DNA from: Patescibacteria group bacterium
Lineage (GTDB): Bacteria; Patescibacteriota; Microgenomatia; UBA1400; PJMF01
Assembly (NCBI GenBank): GCA_018816385.1
Contig: JAHIVK010000023.1
Span: 1 to 41,958 of the forward strand
Length of the DNA: 41,958 nucleotides
Reading direction: 5' to 3'
Shown here one piece after another: positions 7,987 through 16,602 of the stretch; the first letter of the stretch is position 1; every line of letters starts with the position of its first letter. Below the pieces are notes generated by a model. That model was not told where the DNA came from and did not search any database. It was given only the letters and a program-made list of their open reading frames with translations. Both the position numbers and the translations under genes were made by a program.

Positions 7987-9051
7987 ATGTGGTTATTTAT
8001 ATTTAGCTTTCTACTAGCCGCCGGTCTAGCTCCTCTGGTCATCAAGTTTTATCGATCACGAGGCTGGGTGGATGACCCCAAACACCATCCTCACGCCAAA
8101 GTCGTCCATACTCAAGCTGTACCTCGGGGTGGCGGGGTGGTGGTTTTTGGCGCTATTTTAATTGCCTCGCTCATTTTCTTGGATATAGACAAATACTTAA
8201 TTGCCATCTTGGCTGGAGCTGGTCTGCTAATGTTCACGGGCATCTGGGACGATGTTAAAAACATTCATCCTTTTATCCGTTTGGGAGTGGGTATCTTGGC
8301 TGGTTTGGTGGTGGTGGGTTCAGGCATTGGCATTGCTTATGTCTCCAATCCCTTTGGAGCTGGGGTGATTCATCTCAACCAACCTCAACTGGCTTTTTGG
8401 TTTAATAATCAACTGCACACTATCTGGATTTGGGCTGATATTTTTGCTCTACTGTTTCTAGTTTGGAACATTAACATTGTCAACTGGTCCAAAGGAGTTG
8501 ATGGCCAGATGCCCGGCTTTGTGAGTATCGCCGCTTTAATGATTGGCTTTTTATCCTATCGATTTATTGATGACCCGACTCAATTTAATACCGCTCACTT
8601 AAGTTTTATTACAGCTGGAGCTTTTGCGGGCTTATTAGTTTGGAACTGGTATCCTCAAAAAATTATGCCCGGCTATGGAGCCGGCTCCATCGCTGGCTTT
8701 CTACTGGGGGTGCTGGCAATTTTATCGGGAGCCAAAGTCGCCGCCGCTTTAATGGTGCTGGCGGTACCGACTGCCGACGCAATTTTCACTATTTCCAGAC
8801 GGATTATTGCCGGCAAGTCGCCATTCTGGGGAGACCGAGGACATTTGCATCACAAATTACTGGATGTGCTGGGTTGGTCCAAACCCCAAATTGCGGTTTT
8901 GTATTGGTCAAGTAGCTTTTTGTTGGGGTTTCTATCTTTGTATTTGAATACCTGGTTAAAATTGATTACAATATCGGTGGTTGGAGCTACGGTTTTTGGG
9001 TTTTTAATTTGGGCTAAGTTAGTCAGTCAAAATAGAACCCATCACATCTAA
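7987..9051 (+). CDS. WecA/TagO/MraY-family polyprenyl-phosphate sugar-1-phosphate transferase
   Basis: About 354 aa with roughly ten membrane helices. Family motifs are in order: VDDPKHHPHAKVVHTQAVPRGGG (N-terminal WecA signature, quoted in part), GIWDDVKN (Asp pair), NIVNWSKGVDGQMPG (Asn-Asp active site) and GDRGHLHHKLLD (the HxHH motif of WecA/TagO rather than MraY). It moves a sugar-1-phosphate from a UDP-sugar, usually GlcNAc, onto undecaprenyl phosphate at the inner membrane face, starting a lipid-linked glycan. GCAGAAAGTCT, an arm of the dispersed repeat, lies just before the start. The UbiA-like gene follows after 2 nt. Confidence 0.88.
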   Translation: MWLFIFSFLLAAGLAPLVIKFYRSRGWVDDPKHHPHAKVVHTQAVPRGGGVVVFGAILIASLIFLDIDKYLIAILAGAGLLMFTGIWDDVKNIHPFIRLGVGILAGLVVVGSGIGIAYVSNPFGAGVIHLNQPQLAFWFNNQLHTIWIWADIFALLFLVWNINIVNWSKGVDGQMPGFVSIAALMIGFLSYRFIDDPTQFNTAHLSFITAGAFAGLLVWNWYPQKIMPGYGAGSIAGFLLGVLAILSGAKVAAALMVLAVPTADAIFTISRRIIAGKSPFWGDRGHLHHKLLDVLGWSKPQIAVLYWSSSFLLGFLSLYLNTWLKLITISVVGATVFGFLIWAKLVSQNRTHHI

Positions 9052-9053
9052 AT

Positions 9054-10028
9054 ATGAGTCAAAGAACAGTTTTTTCCATCTTTTTCGCCTTAATCAAAGC
9101 GGTTCGGCCCTTACAGTGGGTCAAGAATGCTTCACTGTTTGCGGCTTTACTTTTCTCTGGATTTTTATTCTACCAACCCCTGACCGGTCCTTCCTATTTT
9201 CTAATTGTGACTTGGGCGACAATTCTTTTTTCTATCTTAGCTTCCAGCGTTTATTTAATCAACGACGTAGTGGATATCGAGGTCGATCGCCACCACCCTT
9301 TCAAGAAAAATCGACCCATCGCTTCGGGCGCTTTGCCTGTGCCAGTGGCTCTGTTTGCTTCCATGCTGGGTCTGTCATTTGTCTTCATTGCTTCACTTCG
9401 ACTCCAACCCTTCTTTTTGGTTTTAGTCATTCTGTATGTGGTGATGCAAGTTCTCTACGCTAAGTTTTTGAAACACATACCTATTTTGGATGTGGTCACC
9501 ATCTCGACTGGTTTTTTAATTCGGATTTATGCTGGCGCCATTGTGGTTAATCTGCACATGAGCGTCTGGTTTCTGTTAACTATTATTTCAGCTTCCCTGT
9601 TTCTATCTGTGGCTAAAAGACAAAGTGAACTGACCTTACTCAACAATAATGCTACTCTTTTACTGGGTAGCACCCGCAAAATTTTGACTCGCTACAGCCA
9701 GCGCTTGCTTGATCAATACACCAGCATGTTTGCTACTGCCACCTGGTTGACTTATGCTTTGTTTGCCTTCCAAAATCAGAACTTTCAAAGTTCCAATCCC
9801 AAGTACGCCGAAATCTATACTGTCTTGCCCAAGTCTTTCCATTCAGAAAAATTACTGATGTTGTCCTTACCGTTTGTCATCTACGGTGTCATGCGTTACT
9901 TACATTTGATCTATGAAAAAAATCGAGGCGAGTCGCCAGAAAAAGTCCTTTATTCAGACAAACCCATCTTTATTGATGCCACTTTGTTTGTAGTAGTGGT
10001 GTTTTTTGTTATTTACGTTTTAGGATAA
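9054..10028 (+). CDS. UbiA-family prenyltransferase, decaprenyl-phosphate phosphoribosyltransferase-like
   Basis: About 324 aa, nine membrane helices. Motifs INDVVDIEVDRHHPFKKNRPIASG (quoted family signature) and ILDVVTISTGFLIR, the RPLQWVKN opening and the C-terminal YSDKPIFIDA closely resemble Rv3806c-type enzymes. Those join phosphoribosyl pyrophosphate to polyprenyl phosphate, the entry to polyprenyl-phosphoryl arabinose in actinobacteria. The quinone-type UbiA enzymes lack this combination. In an operon with a WecA-like enzyme and GT-C transferases, a role in making a lipid-linked pentose donor is likely but inferred. No epimerase partner is seen in the window. Confidence 0.8.
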   Translation: MSQRTVFSIFFALIKAVRPLQWVKNASLFAALLFSGFLFYQPLTGPSYFLIVTWATILFSILASSVYLINDVVDIEVDRHHPFKKNRPIASGALPVPVALFASMLGLSFVFIASLRLQPFFLVLVILYVVMQVLYAKFLKHIPILDVVTISTGFLIRIYAGAIVVNLHMSVWFLLTIISASLFLSVAKRQSELTLLNNNATLLLGSTRKILTRYSQRLLDQYTSMFATATWLTYALFAFQNQNFQSSNPKYAEIYTVLPKSFHSEKLLMLSLPFVIYGVMRYLHLIYEKNRGESPEKVLYSDKPIFIDATLFVVVVFFVIYVLG

Positions 10029-10207
10029 TAATAGACTTTTTGCGAAATAAAAAATGAACACTCATCGTCATTCTCCTCCGCCAGGAGGAGAATCCACTGG
10101 TTCCCCGCTGGCGCGAGGATGACGAAGCGTGGCGCGGGAATGACAAATGGGAGGCGAGAATGATGCAATCGAAAGTAACCGTTTTCTTTACTTTGCAGAA
10201 AGTCTAA
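10029..10207. repeat. Composite repeat: inverted ATAGACTT arms around GTCATTC palindromes
   Basis: The left arm AATAGACTTTTTGCGAAATA (10029 onward) and right arm TTTGCAGAAAGTCTA (10192-10206) are inverted copies of the dispersed repeat end. Between them, at 10066-10163, are GTCATTCTCC / GGAGAATCCACTGG / GCGAGGATGACG units. The whole fills the gap between the UbiA-like and DUF2298 genes. It reads as one repeat element interrupted by another. Confidence 0.75.
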
Positions 10208-10208
10208 A

Positions 10209-12251
10209 ATGTTGGGTGATTTTTTCATTGTCTTGTTTACTGGTCTGCTGATTTGGCTGGTGGCGGGATTAGTTTTACCTTTTATCCTCATCAAAAACTT
10301 TGATTTACCGGACAAAGGCTGGGGTTTTGGCCGAATCGCCGGCTGGCTGGCGATCGGTCTGCCCGTTTGGTTTTTGGCTAATCTAGGTTTACCCGTCAAC
10401 ACTCAACTGGGTGTCTGGGTGGTAATTTTATTATTGTTGGGTCGTTCGATGATATTTACTCAAAAAAACTGGCCTCAACTCAAAAAAGTTCTAGTTTTGG
10501 CCAAACCTTTTATTCTGGCTGAAGAAATTCTTTTTTGGTTGGGTTATTTCTTTTTAAGCTTCATCAGAGGTTTCCAACCCGATGTCAATGGTCTGGAAAA
10601 ATTTATGGATCATGGGTTTATGGCGGGTTATCTGCGTTCTCCTACCTTGCCAGCCGGTGATATGTGGCTAGCTGGTTTTGATATTAACTACTATACTTTT
10701 GGCCACTTTTTAGGCAGTCTGTGGATGAGAATTTGGGGGGCTTTACCCGAAGTCAGCTACAATCTGCTGTTGGCCTTGATTATGGGTTTAACTTTGCTGG
10801 GCAGTTTTCAGGTCATTACTACCCTGCTGGATCAAACCAAACAAGTGTCACTCAAAGCCAAACTTTTTGCCGGTAGTTTGGGTAGTATATTAATGGTCTT
10901 TGCCGGCAATTCCATGCCCATTTGGTCCCGAATTACCAAAGGCACTTGGCAGGGCTTTTGGTATCCCGATGCCACTCGATTTATTCCCAACACCATTCAC
11001 GAGTTCCCCGCCTATAGTTTTATTGTGAGTGATCTGCATGGTCATGTCTGGAACATGGCCTTAGTTTTGCCCTTCATTTGCTTGCTTTTCATCTGGTTTT
11101 CAAAGCTCTGGCAAATCCCAGTTACTGGGCAAAAACTGGAGGATCTGTGGAGAGAAATTGGCTGGTTAAGTGTTTTAATTGGAGGCACGTTGGGCTTAAT
11201 GGCCAGCACCAGCACTTGGGGGACTATGATCTACGGTCTGTTTTTAGTTATTTTGAGTGGCCTGTTCTTGATCACTCAAAGAAGAGGTTTTAAAACTTTA
11301 GTTTTTTGTGGCGTGGTAGTAGGTTTGAGCGCTTTTCTGATCGCCAGCCCCTGGTTTTTTAACTTTGAGTCAATTTCAGAAGGTATTAGAATGGTTACCG
11401 AACGATCCGATTTGTCTAAATTAATAATTCTTTGGACGGGTCATGTGGTGATGGCCATCACAGCCGGTCTGGTAGCTTTAAAATTATTTAGACACAGTCA
11501 AAACTCCAAGCAACAACCAGTTTTCTTTTTTGTGATAGTCATGTTAATCATGGCTGTAACTTTATTAATCTTGCCAGAATTCATTTATTTCAAAGACATC
11601 TATCCCACTCATCCCCGAGCCAACACTATGTTTAAGCTCACCTTTGAAGCTTTTATTATCATGATATTAATGACTGGTTGGTTGATCGGCATTTTATCCA
11701 CTCTCAAACCAGTCTGGCAAAAGAGGTTAGCGGGTGGTTTGGTGGCAATCTTTGTGGTGGCGGTTTTAAGCTATCCCTACTTTGGTTATCGCGACTTTTA
11801 TGGTGGACTCAAAACTTACAAAGGTTTGGACGGCTTGAGCTGGCTCCAGACTTTACATCCTGATGACTACGCCGGTCTTAAGTGGTTAAACACCAATACC
11901 CTAGGTCGACCTGTGGTTTTGGAAGCCGTGGGTGAGAGCTATACCACTTTTGCCAGGGTTTCTACTTACACTGGCCTACAAACAGTTTTAGGTTGGCGAG
12001 TCCACGAGTGGTTATGGCGAGGTTCATTTGACATTGCTAGTCAACGCACCGAAGAGGTCAAAACCATCTACTTGACTCCGTTCTTTGCCGAAGCTCAAAC
12101 TAAACTCAATCAATACAATGTGGAGTACATTTTTGTGGGAGATAAAGAGCGCGAGGCCTATCCCACCTTAGATGTACCAGGTCTCAAGCGACTGGGCAAG
12201 GTGGTCTTTGCCCAAAACCAAACCTTCATCGTCCGCCGAGCCGTCAGGTAA
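10209..12251 (+). CDS. DUF2298 polytopic membrane protein
   Basis: About 680 aa, at least twelve membrane helices. Conserved blocks GLEKFMDHGFM, GFDINYYTFGHF and PNTIHEFPAYSFIVSDLHGH are those of DUF2298 (PF10060). This large family of putative GT-C-like membrane enzymes is found in archaea, chloroflexi and CPR. The HEFP and SDLHGH motifs probably sit on the outer face and form the active site. The short soluble C-terminus includes a nucleotide-like YIFVGDKERE segment. Adjacent lipid-linked sugar genes support a glycosyl-transfer role. The substrate is unknown. Confidence 0.85.
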   Translation: MLGDFFIVLFTGLLIWLVAGLVLPFILIKNFDLPDKGWGFGRIAGWLAIGLPVWFLANLGLPVNTQLGVWVVILLLLGRSMIFTQKNWPQLKKVLVLAKPFILAEEILFWLGYFFLSFIRGFQPDVNGLEKFMDHGFMAGYLRSPTLPAGDMWLAGFDINYYTFGHFLGSLWMRIWGALPEVSYNLLLALIMGLTLLGSFQVITTLLDQTKQVSLKAKLFAGSLGSILMVFAGNSMPIWSRITKGTWQGFWYPDATRFIPNTIHEFPAYSFIVSDLHGHVWNMALVLPFICLLFIWFSKLWQIPVTGQKLEDLWREIGWLSVLIGGTLGLMASTSTWGTMIYGLFLVILSGLFLITQRRGFKTLVFCGVVVGLSAFLIASPWFFNFESISEGIRMVTERSDLSKLIILWTGHVVMAITAGLVALKLFRHSQNSKQQPVFFFVIVMLIMAVTLLILPEFIYFKDIYPTHPRANTMFKLTFEAFIIMILMTGWLIGILSTLKPVWQKRLAGGLVAIFVVAVLSYPYFGYRDFYGGLKTYKGLDGLSWLQTLHPDDYAGLKWLNTNTLGRPVVLEAVGESYTTFARVSTYTGLQTVLGWRVHEWLWRGSFDIASQRTEEVKTIYLTPFFAEAQTKLNQYNVEYIFVGDKEREAYPTLDVPGLKRLGKVVFAQNQTFIVRRAVR

Positions 12252-12294
12252 AAACAATTATGAATCAAATAATCAACAAGTCTGGGAGTGTCTT

Positions 12295-12819
12295 TCAACC
12301 ATCTTTATGTTGATTAATACGAATTAATAACGAACACTCAGCCGGCAAGTCAATGGAGTGATCACTACCCCATGGTTCAGCATCATTTCCTTGAGCTTTT
12401 ACAGCATCAACCATTGCTAGCCTTGCTTCTTTTAGCCATTCCCAAACTGTATCCATCCACTGGAACTCATGAGCACCTTTCCCAAAGTCGTTGGGACGCT
12501 TTATTGTGACCAGGAGTTGAATCCACAACTCGTTTGACTCTTTCAGAACTCTACTTGGAAAGTATCTTTTAATCTCTACAGTCACGTTTTCTGATCCAAA
12601 CCCAAACAACTCAGCAATCTTGACACGGAGCGGTTCGAGGTAAGCTGTGGCTAACTCCTGGCAATAATCATGCAAGGCAGCTTCATTAACTCGAACAGCT
12701 TGCATGTACGGGATCCTTGTTTGGTCAACTACTCCTTGGGTTAAAATAACCCACTCCAAACCAGACGCTCCCTTGGGTTTTTCAAGTGACCCAGCATTGT
12801 CTTTTTCACTTCTACTCAT
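12295..12819 (-). CDS. Orphan protein of unknown function, leaderless
   Basis: 174 aa, soluble, convergent with the DUF2298 gene. Features are VNEAALHDYCQELATAYLEPLRVKI and a later WIQLLVTIKRP strand, which suggest a mixed alpha/beta fold. There are no membrane segments or catalytic motifs I recognise. TATAAT lies 7 nt before the ATG, so the mRNA is probably leaderless. Its promoter shares a long identical block with that of the next minus-strand gene, although the two proteins are not similar to each other. Confidence 0.65.
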   Translation of the reverse strand: MSRSEKDNAGSLEKPKGASGLEWVILTQGVVDQTRIPYMQAVRVNEAALHDYCQELATAYLEPLRVKIAELFGFGSENVTVEIKRYFPSRVLKESNELWIQLLVTIKRPNDFGKGAHEFQWMDTVWEWLKEARLAMVDAVKAQGNDAEPWGSDHSIDLPAECSLLIRINQHKDG

Positions 12820-12826
12820 GATACGA

Positions 12827-12852
12827 ATTATACCACAAGCTGGTTAACACAC
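12827..12852 (-). promoter_or_regulatory. Promoter with conserved GTTAACCAGCTT spacer (copy 1)
   Basis: The minus strand reads GTGTGTTAACCAGCTTGTGG then TATAAT (12832-12827), with TG in extended -10 position, ending 7 nt before the start codon. The same TGTTAACCAGCTT at the same distance from TATAAT occurs upstream of the 12995..13519 gene. Confidence 0.65.
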
Positions 12853-12854
12853 GC

Positions 12855-12913
12855 GCCGTCCTGGTCATCCTCGCGTCCCGCAGAGCGGGGCCAGCGGGGA
12901 TCCAGGGACGACA
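12855..12913. repeat. GTCATCCTCGCG-type palindromic repeat
   Basis: GGTCATCCTCGCG ... GCGGGG ... AGCGGGGATCCAGGGACGAC is a short member of the dispersed GC-rich palindromic family, lying in the gap between the two orphan minus-strand genes. Confidence 0.7.
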
Positions 12914-12994
12914 CCGTGGTAGAATCTACTAGTTGGCGGATGAGACGTAATAAAAAGCTAATTTATCTCTACTCTTAATAAAATTTTTGGCAAT

Positions 12995-13519
12995 TCACAA
13001 CTTAGGCTCTTTGACTTCTTCTAAAGATCCGGGAAACCTTTCGGTGCCGAACAACTCAACGATTACTTCTGGCGCTACTCTATAACTACCCCCTTCAAAA
13101 AATCCATGCTTTTCGATCAAGTGCCTAAGTAGCCCAGCAATATGAACAGGCTCGTTACCCTTTCCCTTTTCAGTAACATGCATGTCCATTGCTCCACTTG
13201 ACCTTCGCCAGTCAACCGCATCTTTCCAGGGGCACTGTTGGCTACCTCGCCAAGTTTGAGTTCTCACTTCATACTGTTTACCATTTGGGGCAGTATAGTC
13301 AAAATTGCCACCATTTGCGGCCATTTCGGTGACAGGACCTAAAAGATCGGCCACCTCTTGAGCGGTATAACCTAATATTTGTAGAGCCTGTTCATCCATT
13401 TTCAAAACTTGCTCTAATGTTTGACCCTCCTGCAAAAATCCTGCAGCACTCATTTTGCCCGGTTTAAGTTCTTGGTCGGTTGGTCTATAAGTAGGTTGTT
13501 CAACGCTTGGAAATTCCAT
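12995..13519 (-). CDS. Orphan protein of unknown function
   Basis: 174 aa, soluble. The N-terminus is proline- and charge-rich (PSVEQPTYRPTDQELKPGK). A helical middle (MDEQALQILGYTAQEVADLL) is followed by a strand-rich stretch with NGKQYEVRTQTWRG and a C-terminal HIAGLLRHLIEKHGFFEGGS. The start is supported by GGGGGTGATAAT just before the ATG. It is transcribed from a promoter sharing a conserved block with the neighbouring orphan, so the two are probably co-regulated. No family is recognised. Confidence 0.65.
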   Translation of the reverse strand: MEFPSVEQPTYRPTDQELKPGKMSAAGFLQEGQTLEQVLKMDEQALQILGYTAQEVADLLGPVTEMAANGGNFDYTAPNGKQYEVRTQTWRGSQQCPWKDAVDWRRSSGAMDMHVTEKGKGNEPVHIAGLLRHLIEKHGFFEGGSYRVAPEVIVELFGTERFPGSLEEVKEPKL

Positions 13520-13584
13520 ATTATCACCCCCTATTATTAATTAATTAGATTTAAGGCTTTTTATTATGGCGTACAACTGGTTAT

Positions 13585-13610
13585 TATACACGAAGCTGGT
13601 TAACATACAC
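13585..13610 (-). promoter_or_regulatory. Promoter with conserved GTTAACCAGCTT spacer (copy 2)
   Basis: The minus strand reads GTATGTTAACCAGCTTCGTG then TATAAT. It matches copy 1 at 12827-12852 in the TGTTAACCAGCTT block and in spacing to the -10 box. A leader of about 65 nt then runs to the ATG at 13519. The GTTAAC core is palindromic and could be a regulator-binding site. Confidence 0.6.
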
Positions 13611-13692
13611 TCCGCTGACTGGATTTTCAAGTTTATCAAATCAAAAACTACCATCAGAATTGAATTCAGTGAGTGTAGTGTACGATGAATAT

Positions 13693-15315
13693 ATGTTGCG
13701 CAAGGTGGCTAAATATTTGCCTCGGTACTACGCCCCGCTGGCGTTGCTGGTTCTGGGCTTGAGTTTGGTTTGGCGACTGCGGGGTTTAGATCAACCTGCC
13801 AGTTATATTTTTGATGAGGACATGCACGCCTACACAGCCGGACTGATGGCTCAAAATGACCCCAGAGCCTACGAGTGGCGGCATCCACCATTTGCCGGCG
13901 AATTTGAGCAAAACCCAAGTTTGTTTTATCGTCCACCGGCAGTTGAGTGGTTGCACCCGCCTCTGGCCAAACTGTTTCAAGCCACTAGCATTAGGCTTTT
14001 GGGCAACACCGCTTTCGCTTGGCGACTGCCGTCGGCTTTGGCGGGCGTGGGAGTGGTCTGGCTGGTGGTGCTCATCACGCTGGATATCACCTCCTCCTGG
14101 CAGACATCAAAACCAATGCTGACCAAAAAAACACTCGGTCGATTAAAAAGCCAGCAGACAACTGCGGTTACCATGGCTTCCGCCAAGCAAATTTACCACC
14201 TTGGTCATCCCCAAAATTCACCAGGCTTGTTTGGCGCAAACTATATTTTAAGTTTGATGGCCGGCCTGGTGGCTGGCTTTGAACCCTTGCTTTTGGTTCA
14301 ATCTCGCCTTGCCTCGGCCGATATCTTCGTGACTTTTTTTGGTCTATTAACTGTTTGGCTTTATATCAAATACTTCATTTTCACTCCTCCCCAATTAAAC
14401 CGCCAAAAAACCAACTGGTGGCCAATTTTGCTCACTGGAATGAGCCTGGGCTTGACTATCGCTAGCAAGTGGTCGGGCGCGTTTCTGATATTGGGCTTGG
14501 TGGGGTTTGAAATTGTGTCCCAAATTAATATCAAGCCCCAGCTCCACGATGGCTGTTGGCTAGCTCAATTACCAGTTTGGTGGCTATCCCGGCTGTTGTC
14601 TCGAACTAATCGGGTCAATCAAATAGCGCCCCCGTTCCATCACATGATAAATCTCCAGGGCCGACTCTGGCGGTTGGTATTAATTTGCCTGGTGGCTGGT
14701 CTGGTTTACCTGCTGTCCTACAGCCAAATGTTTCTCCAAGGTAAAGGCTTGAACCACCTATTTGAGTTACATCACCAAAGCTATTGGTACCAAACCCACA
14801 CCACTTTCACCCATCCCAGCCAGAGTCGGCCATGGCAGTGGCTGGTTGGTCAAAAGCCGGTTTGGTACTACTACCAGCTGGAAAATGCCAACCATCAGCC
14901 AGCAAATACGGGGCAAATTAAACAAATCGTGGCCCAACCTTGGGCCTGGCTAACCATCCTCGGTTTTTCGTCAATCATCTGTCTCAATTGGCAAATTTTC
15001 ATCCAGTCAAAACAAAATAAAAACAAGTTTGATTTCTTTTTAATACCCCATCAGCTTACTGTGGGGTTACCAATTAAAAAATTAGAGTCTAGAGTTTGTT
15101 CTGGAATTAATACCTTTTATTTCTCCCCTCTCCAAACCAAAATGATTTTATTCTTAATCTGGATAACTCTTAGTCTTTACCTGCCCTGGTTTTTTATTTC
15201 TCGCGCTCTATTTATCTATCAGTTAACACCCATCATGCCCTATTTTATAATTTTAACTTCTGTTTCTATCTTTTGCTTCATTAAATCAGGTAAAATAGAC
15301 TTGACTTTGAAATAA
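13693..15315 (+). CDS. PMT-like protein O-mannosyltransferase family (GT39)
   Basis: About 540 aa polytopic membrane protein. The first external loop has FDEDMHAYTAG, with the catalytic Asp-Glu pair, followed by VEWLHPPLAKLF, as in the PMT family (PF02366). The C-terminal half has HPSQSRPWQWLVGQKPVWYYY (quoted in part), the PMT four-helix C-terminal hallmark. Such enzymes move mannose from a polyprenyl phosphate to Ser/Thr of exported proteins. I use ATG 13693 rather than 13660, because TACGAT ends 6 nt before it and MLRKVAKYLPRYY is the natural cytoplasmic start. The GT-B-like gene follows after 3 nt. Confidence 0.8.
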   Translation: MLRKVAKYLPRYYAPLALLVLGLSLVWRLRGLDQPASYIFDEDMHAYTAGLMAQNDPRAYEWRHPPFAGEFEQNPSLFYRPPAVEWLHPPLAKLFQATSIRLLGNTAFAWRLPSALAGVGVVWLVVLITLDITSSWQTSKPMLTKKTLGRLKSQQTTAVTMASAKQIYHLGHPQNSPGLFGANYILSLMAGLVAGFEPLLLVQSRLASADIFVTFFGLLTVWLYIKYFIFTPPQLNRQKTNWWPILLTGMSLGLTIASKWSGAFLILGLVGFEIVSQINIKPQLHDGCWLAQLPVWWLSRLLSRTNRVNQIAPPFHHMINLQGRLWRLVLICLVAGLVYLLSYSQMFLQGKGLNHLFELHHQSYWYQTHTTFTHPSQSRPWQWLVGQKPVWYYYQLENANHQPANTGQIKQIVAQPWAWLTILGFSSIICLNWQIFIQSKQNKNKFDFFLIPHQLTVGLPIKKLESRVCSGINTFYFSPLQTKMILFLIWITLSLYLPWFFISRALFIYQLTPIMPYFIILTSVSIFCFIKSGKIDLTLK

Positions 15316-15318
15316 AAA

Positions 15319-16602
15319 ATGATCCAAACTAAACCTTTAGTTGTTTTTACCTACGCTCCCGCTGGCTTAGGACACATCAGAGTTACAGATGCTTTCAGAA
15401 CCAGTTTACCCAAGCATTTTTCCAGTACTGTCTTTTCTCCGGCCAATAAATTTATAGAAACCATGCATCGGCTGACTAGCATCAATCTAGTAGCTCGGGA
15501 GATCACAGAATGGGTCCAAAGAGGTTTGCCCCAAGCTATCTTTACTCATTACTTCAGAAATTATCTTAAAACTCATGTTGAGGATTTGGCTGAACAGTTT
15601 ATTAATTTAATTTTATCTCAAGCAGATCGACCTCAAACAGTGATTGTGATTGCTACTCATTTTGGTCTAGCTCATCAACTCGGTGCAATTATGACCGAGC
15701 TAACTACTATTCTGAATGTCAAGATTTATCTAGTTGTCCAAGTCACCGATGACTCACCCCAGAGTATTTGGTATGTCGATCAAGCTGACTTAATTGTCTG
15801 CCCTGGAGCTGGCACCAAAGCTACCCTGGCTGAATATGGTCGCAAGGCTCATTTACGACCAGTCCCCATCGCCGTTTTACCCTATCCCATCAACCCTGAT
15901 TTTTCCATCAAGCTATCTGCCAGTCAGTTAAAAGAGCGTCAAGATCAGTATGATCAATCCAGCCAAATACCAATTAATATAGCTATTCCCATTTCCGGCG
16001 CCGCCGTGGGCACGCATTTCTTCGTTCATTTAATAGAAAAACTGCATGCCAAATCGGCCAGGTTTGTTTTTCATATTGTCTGTAGAAAAGCCCCCTTTAC
16101 TCTGGAATTTATTGAAACAATGCAAAATAAACCCTATGTCAAACTTTATACCGCCAAAAGTTATCAAAAAACGGTTGATTTATATGACCAAGTATATCTC
16201 AACCATGTTATTTCTGCCGAAATCACCAAACCCAGTGAGCAATCATTTAAAGCTTTGCTTAGTCACGAGGCGGTGGCGGGATCTGTGCTATTTTTTGCTC
16301 AACCTGTGGGCAGGCAAGAGTTTGATAACCTGAAATTTTTCAAGCGCCATCAGCTGTTATCTTCCCCTGCGAATCAAACTAGAAATTGGTTACTGCCATT
16401 TAGCTTGGATGCTTCGGTCGAATTTATTTGGCAAAAGTTCAATTCCGGCCAACTGCTCGAAGTCTTTAATCATCCTGCCAAACCAGAAATAACCGCCGAA
16501 ACTGGAGATAACGGCGCGCAACTTTTCTGGGATTTGATTGAAAAAACCTTTTGCTTATCAGAAAATCCAAAATGCCAGCCTAGATTAGCTCCAAAAACTT
16601 GA
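15319..16602 (+). CDS. GT-B-like putative glycosyltransferase
   Basis: About 427 aa, soluble. The N-terminus VVFTYAPAGLGHIRVTDAF has the glycine-rich GxGH motif seen at the start of MurG/MGDG-synthase-like GT-B enzymes. The middle has VTDDSPQSIWYVDQADLIVCPG, comparable to the linker where such enzymes bind the acceptor, and the C-terminal half has IPISGAAVGTHFF. It is coupled to the PMT-like gene and probably provides or uses a lipid-linked sugar. The family assignment is tentative. Its last 23 nt overlap the convergent helicase gene. Confidence 0.6.
   Translation: MIQTKPLVVFTYAPAGLGHIRVTDAFRTSLPKHFSSTVFSPANKFIETMHRLTSINLVAREITEWVQRGLPQAIFTHYFRNYLKTHVEDLAEQFINLILSQADRPQTVIVIATHFGLAHQLGAIMTELTTILNVKIYLVVQVTDDSPQSIWYVDQADLIVCPGAGTKATLAEYGRKAHLRPVPIAVLPYPINPDFSIKLSASQLKERQDQYDQSSQIPINIAIPISGAAVGTHFFVHLIEKLHAKSARFVFHIVCRKAPFTLEFIETMQNKPYVKLYTAKSYQKTVDLYDQVYLNHVISAEITKPSEQSFKALLSHEAVAGSVLFFAQPVGRQEFDNLKFFKRHQLLSSPANQTRNWLLPFSLDASVEFIWQKFNSGQLLEVFNHPAKPEITAETGDNGAQLFWDLIEKTFCLSENPKCQPRLAPKT

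Noticed and set aside
10013-10402. Minus-strand ORF of 129 aa
   Set aside because: It is antisense to DUF2298 and the composite repeat; sequences like PFVIPAPRFVILAPAG come from the repeat.
12900-12930. TGGTAGAAT as a plus-strand extended -10 promoter
   Set aside because: No plus-strand gene follows within 700 bp except through two antisense genes; it overlaps repeat sequence.
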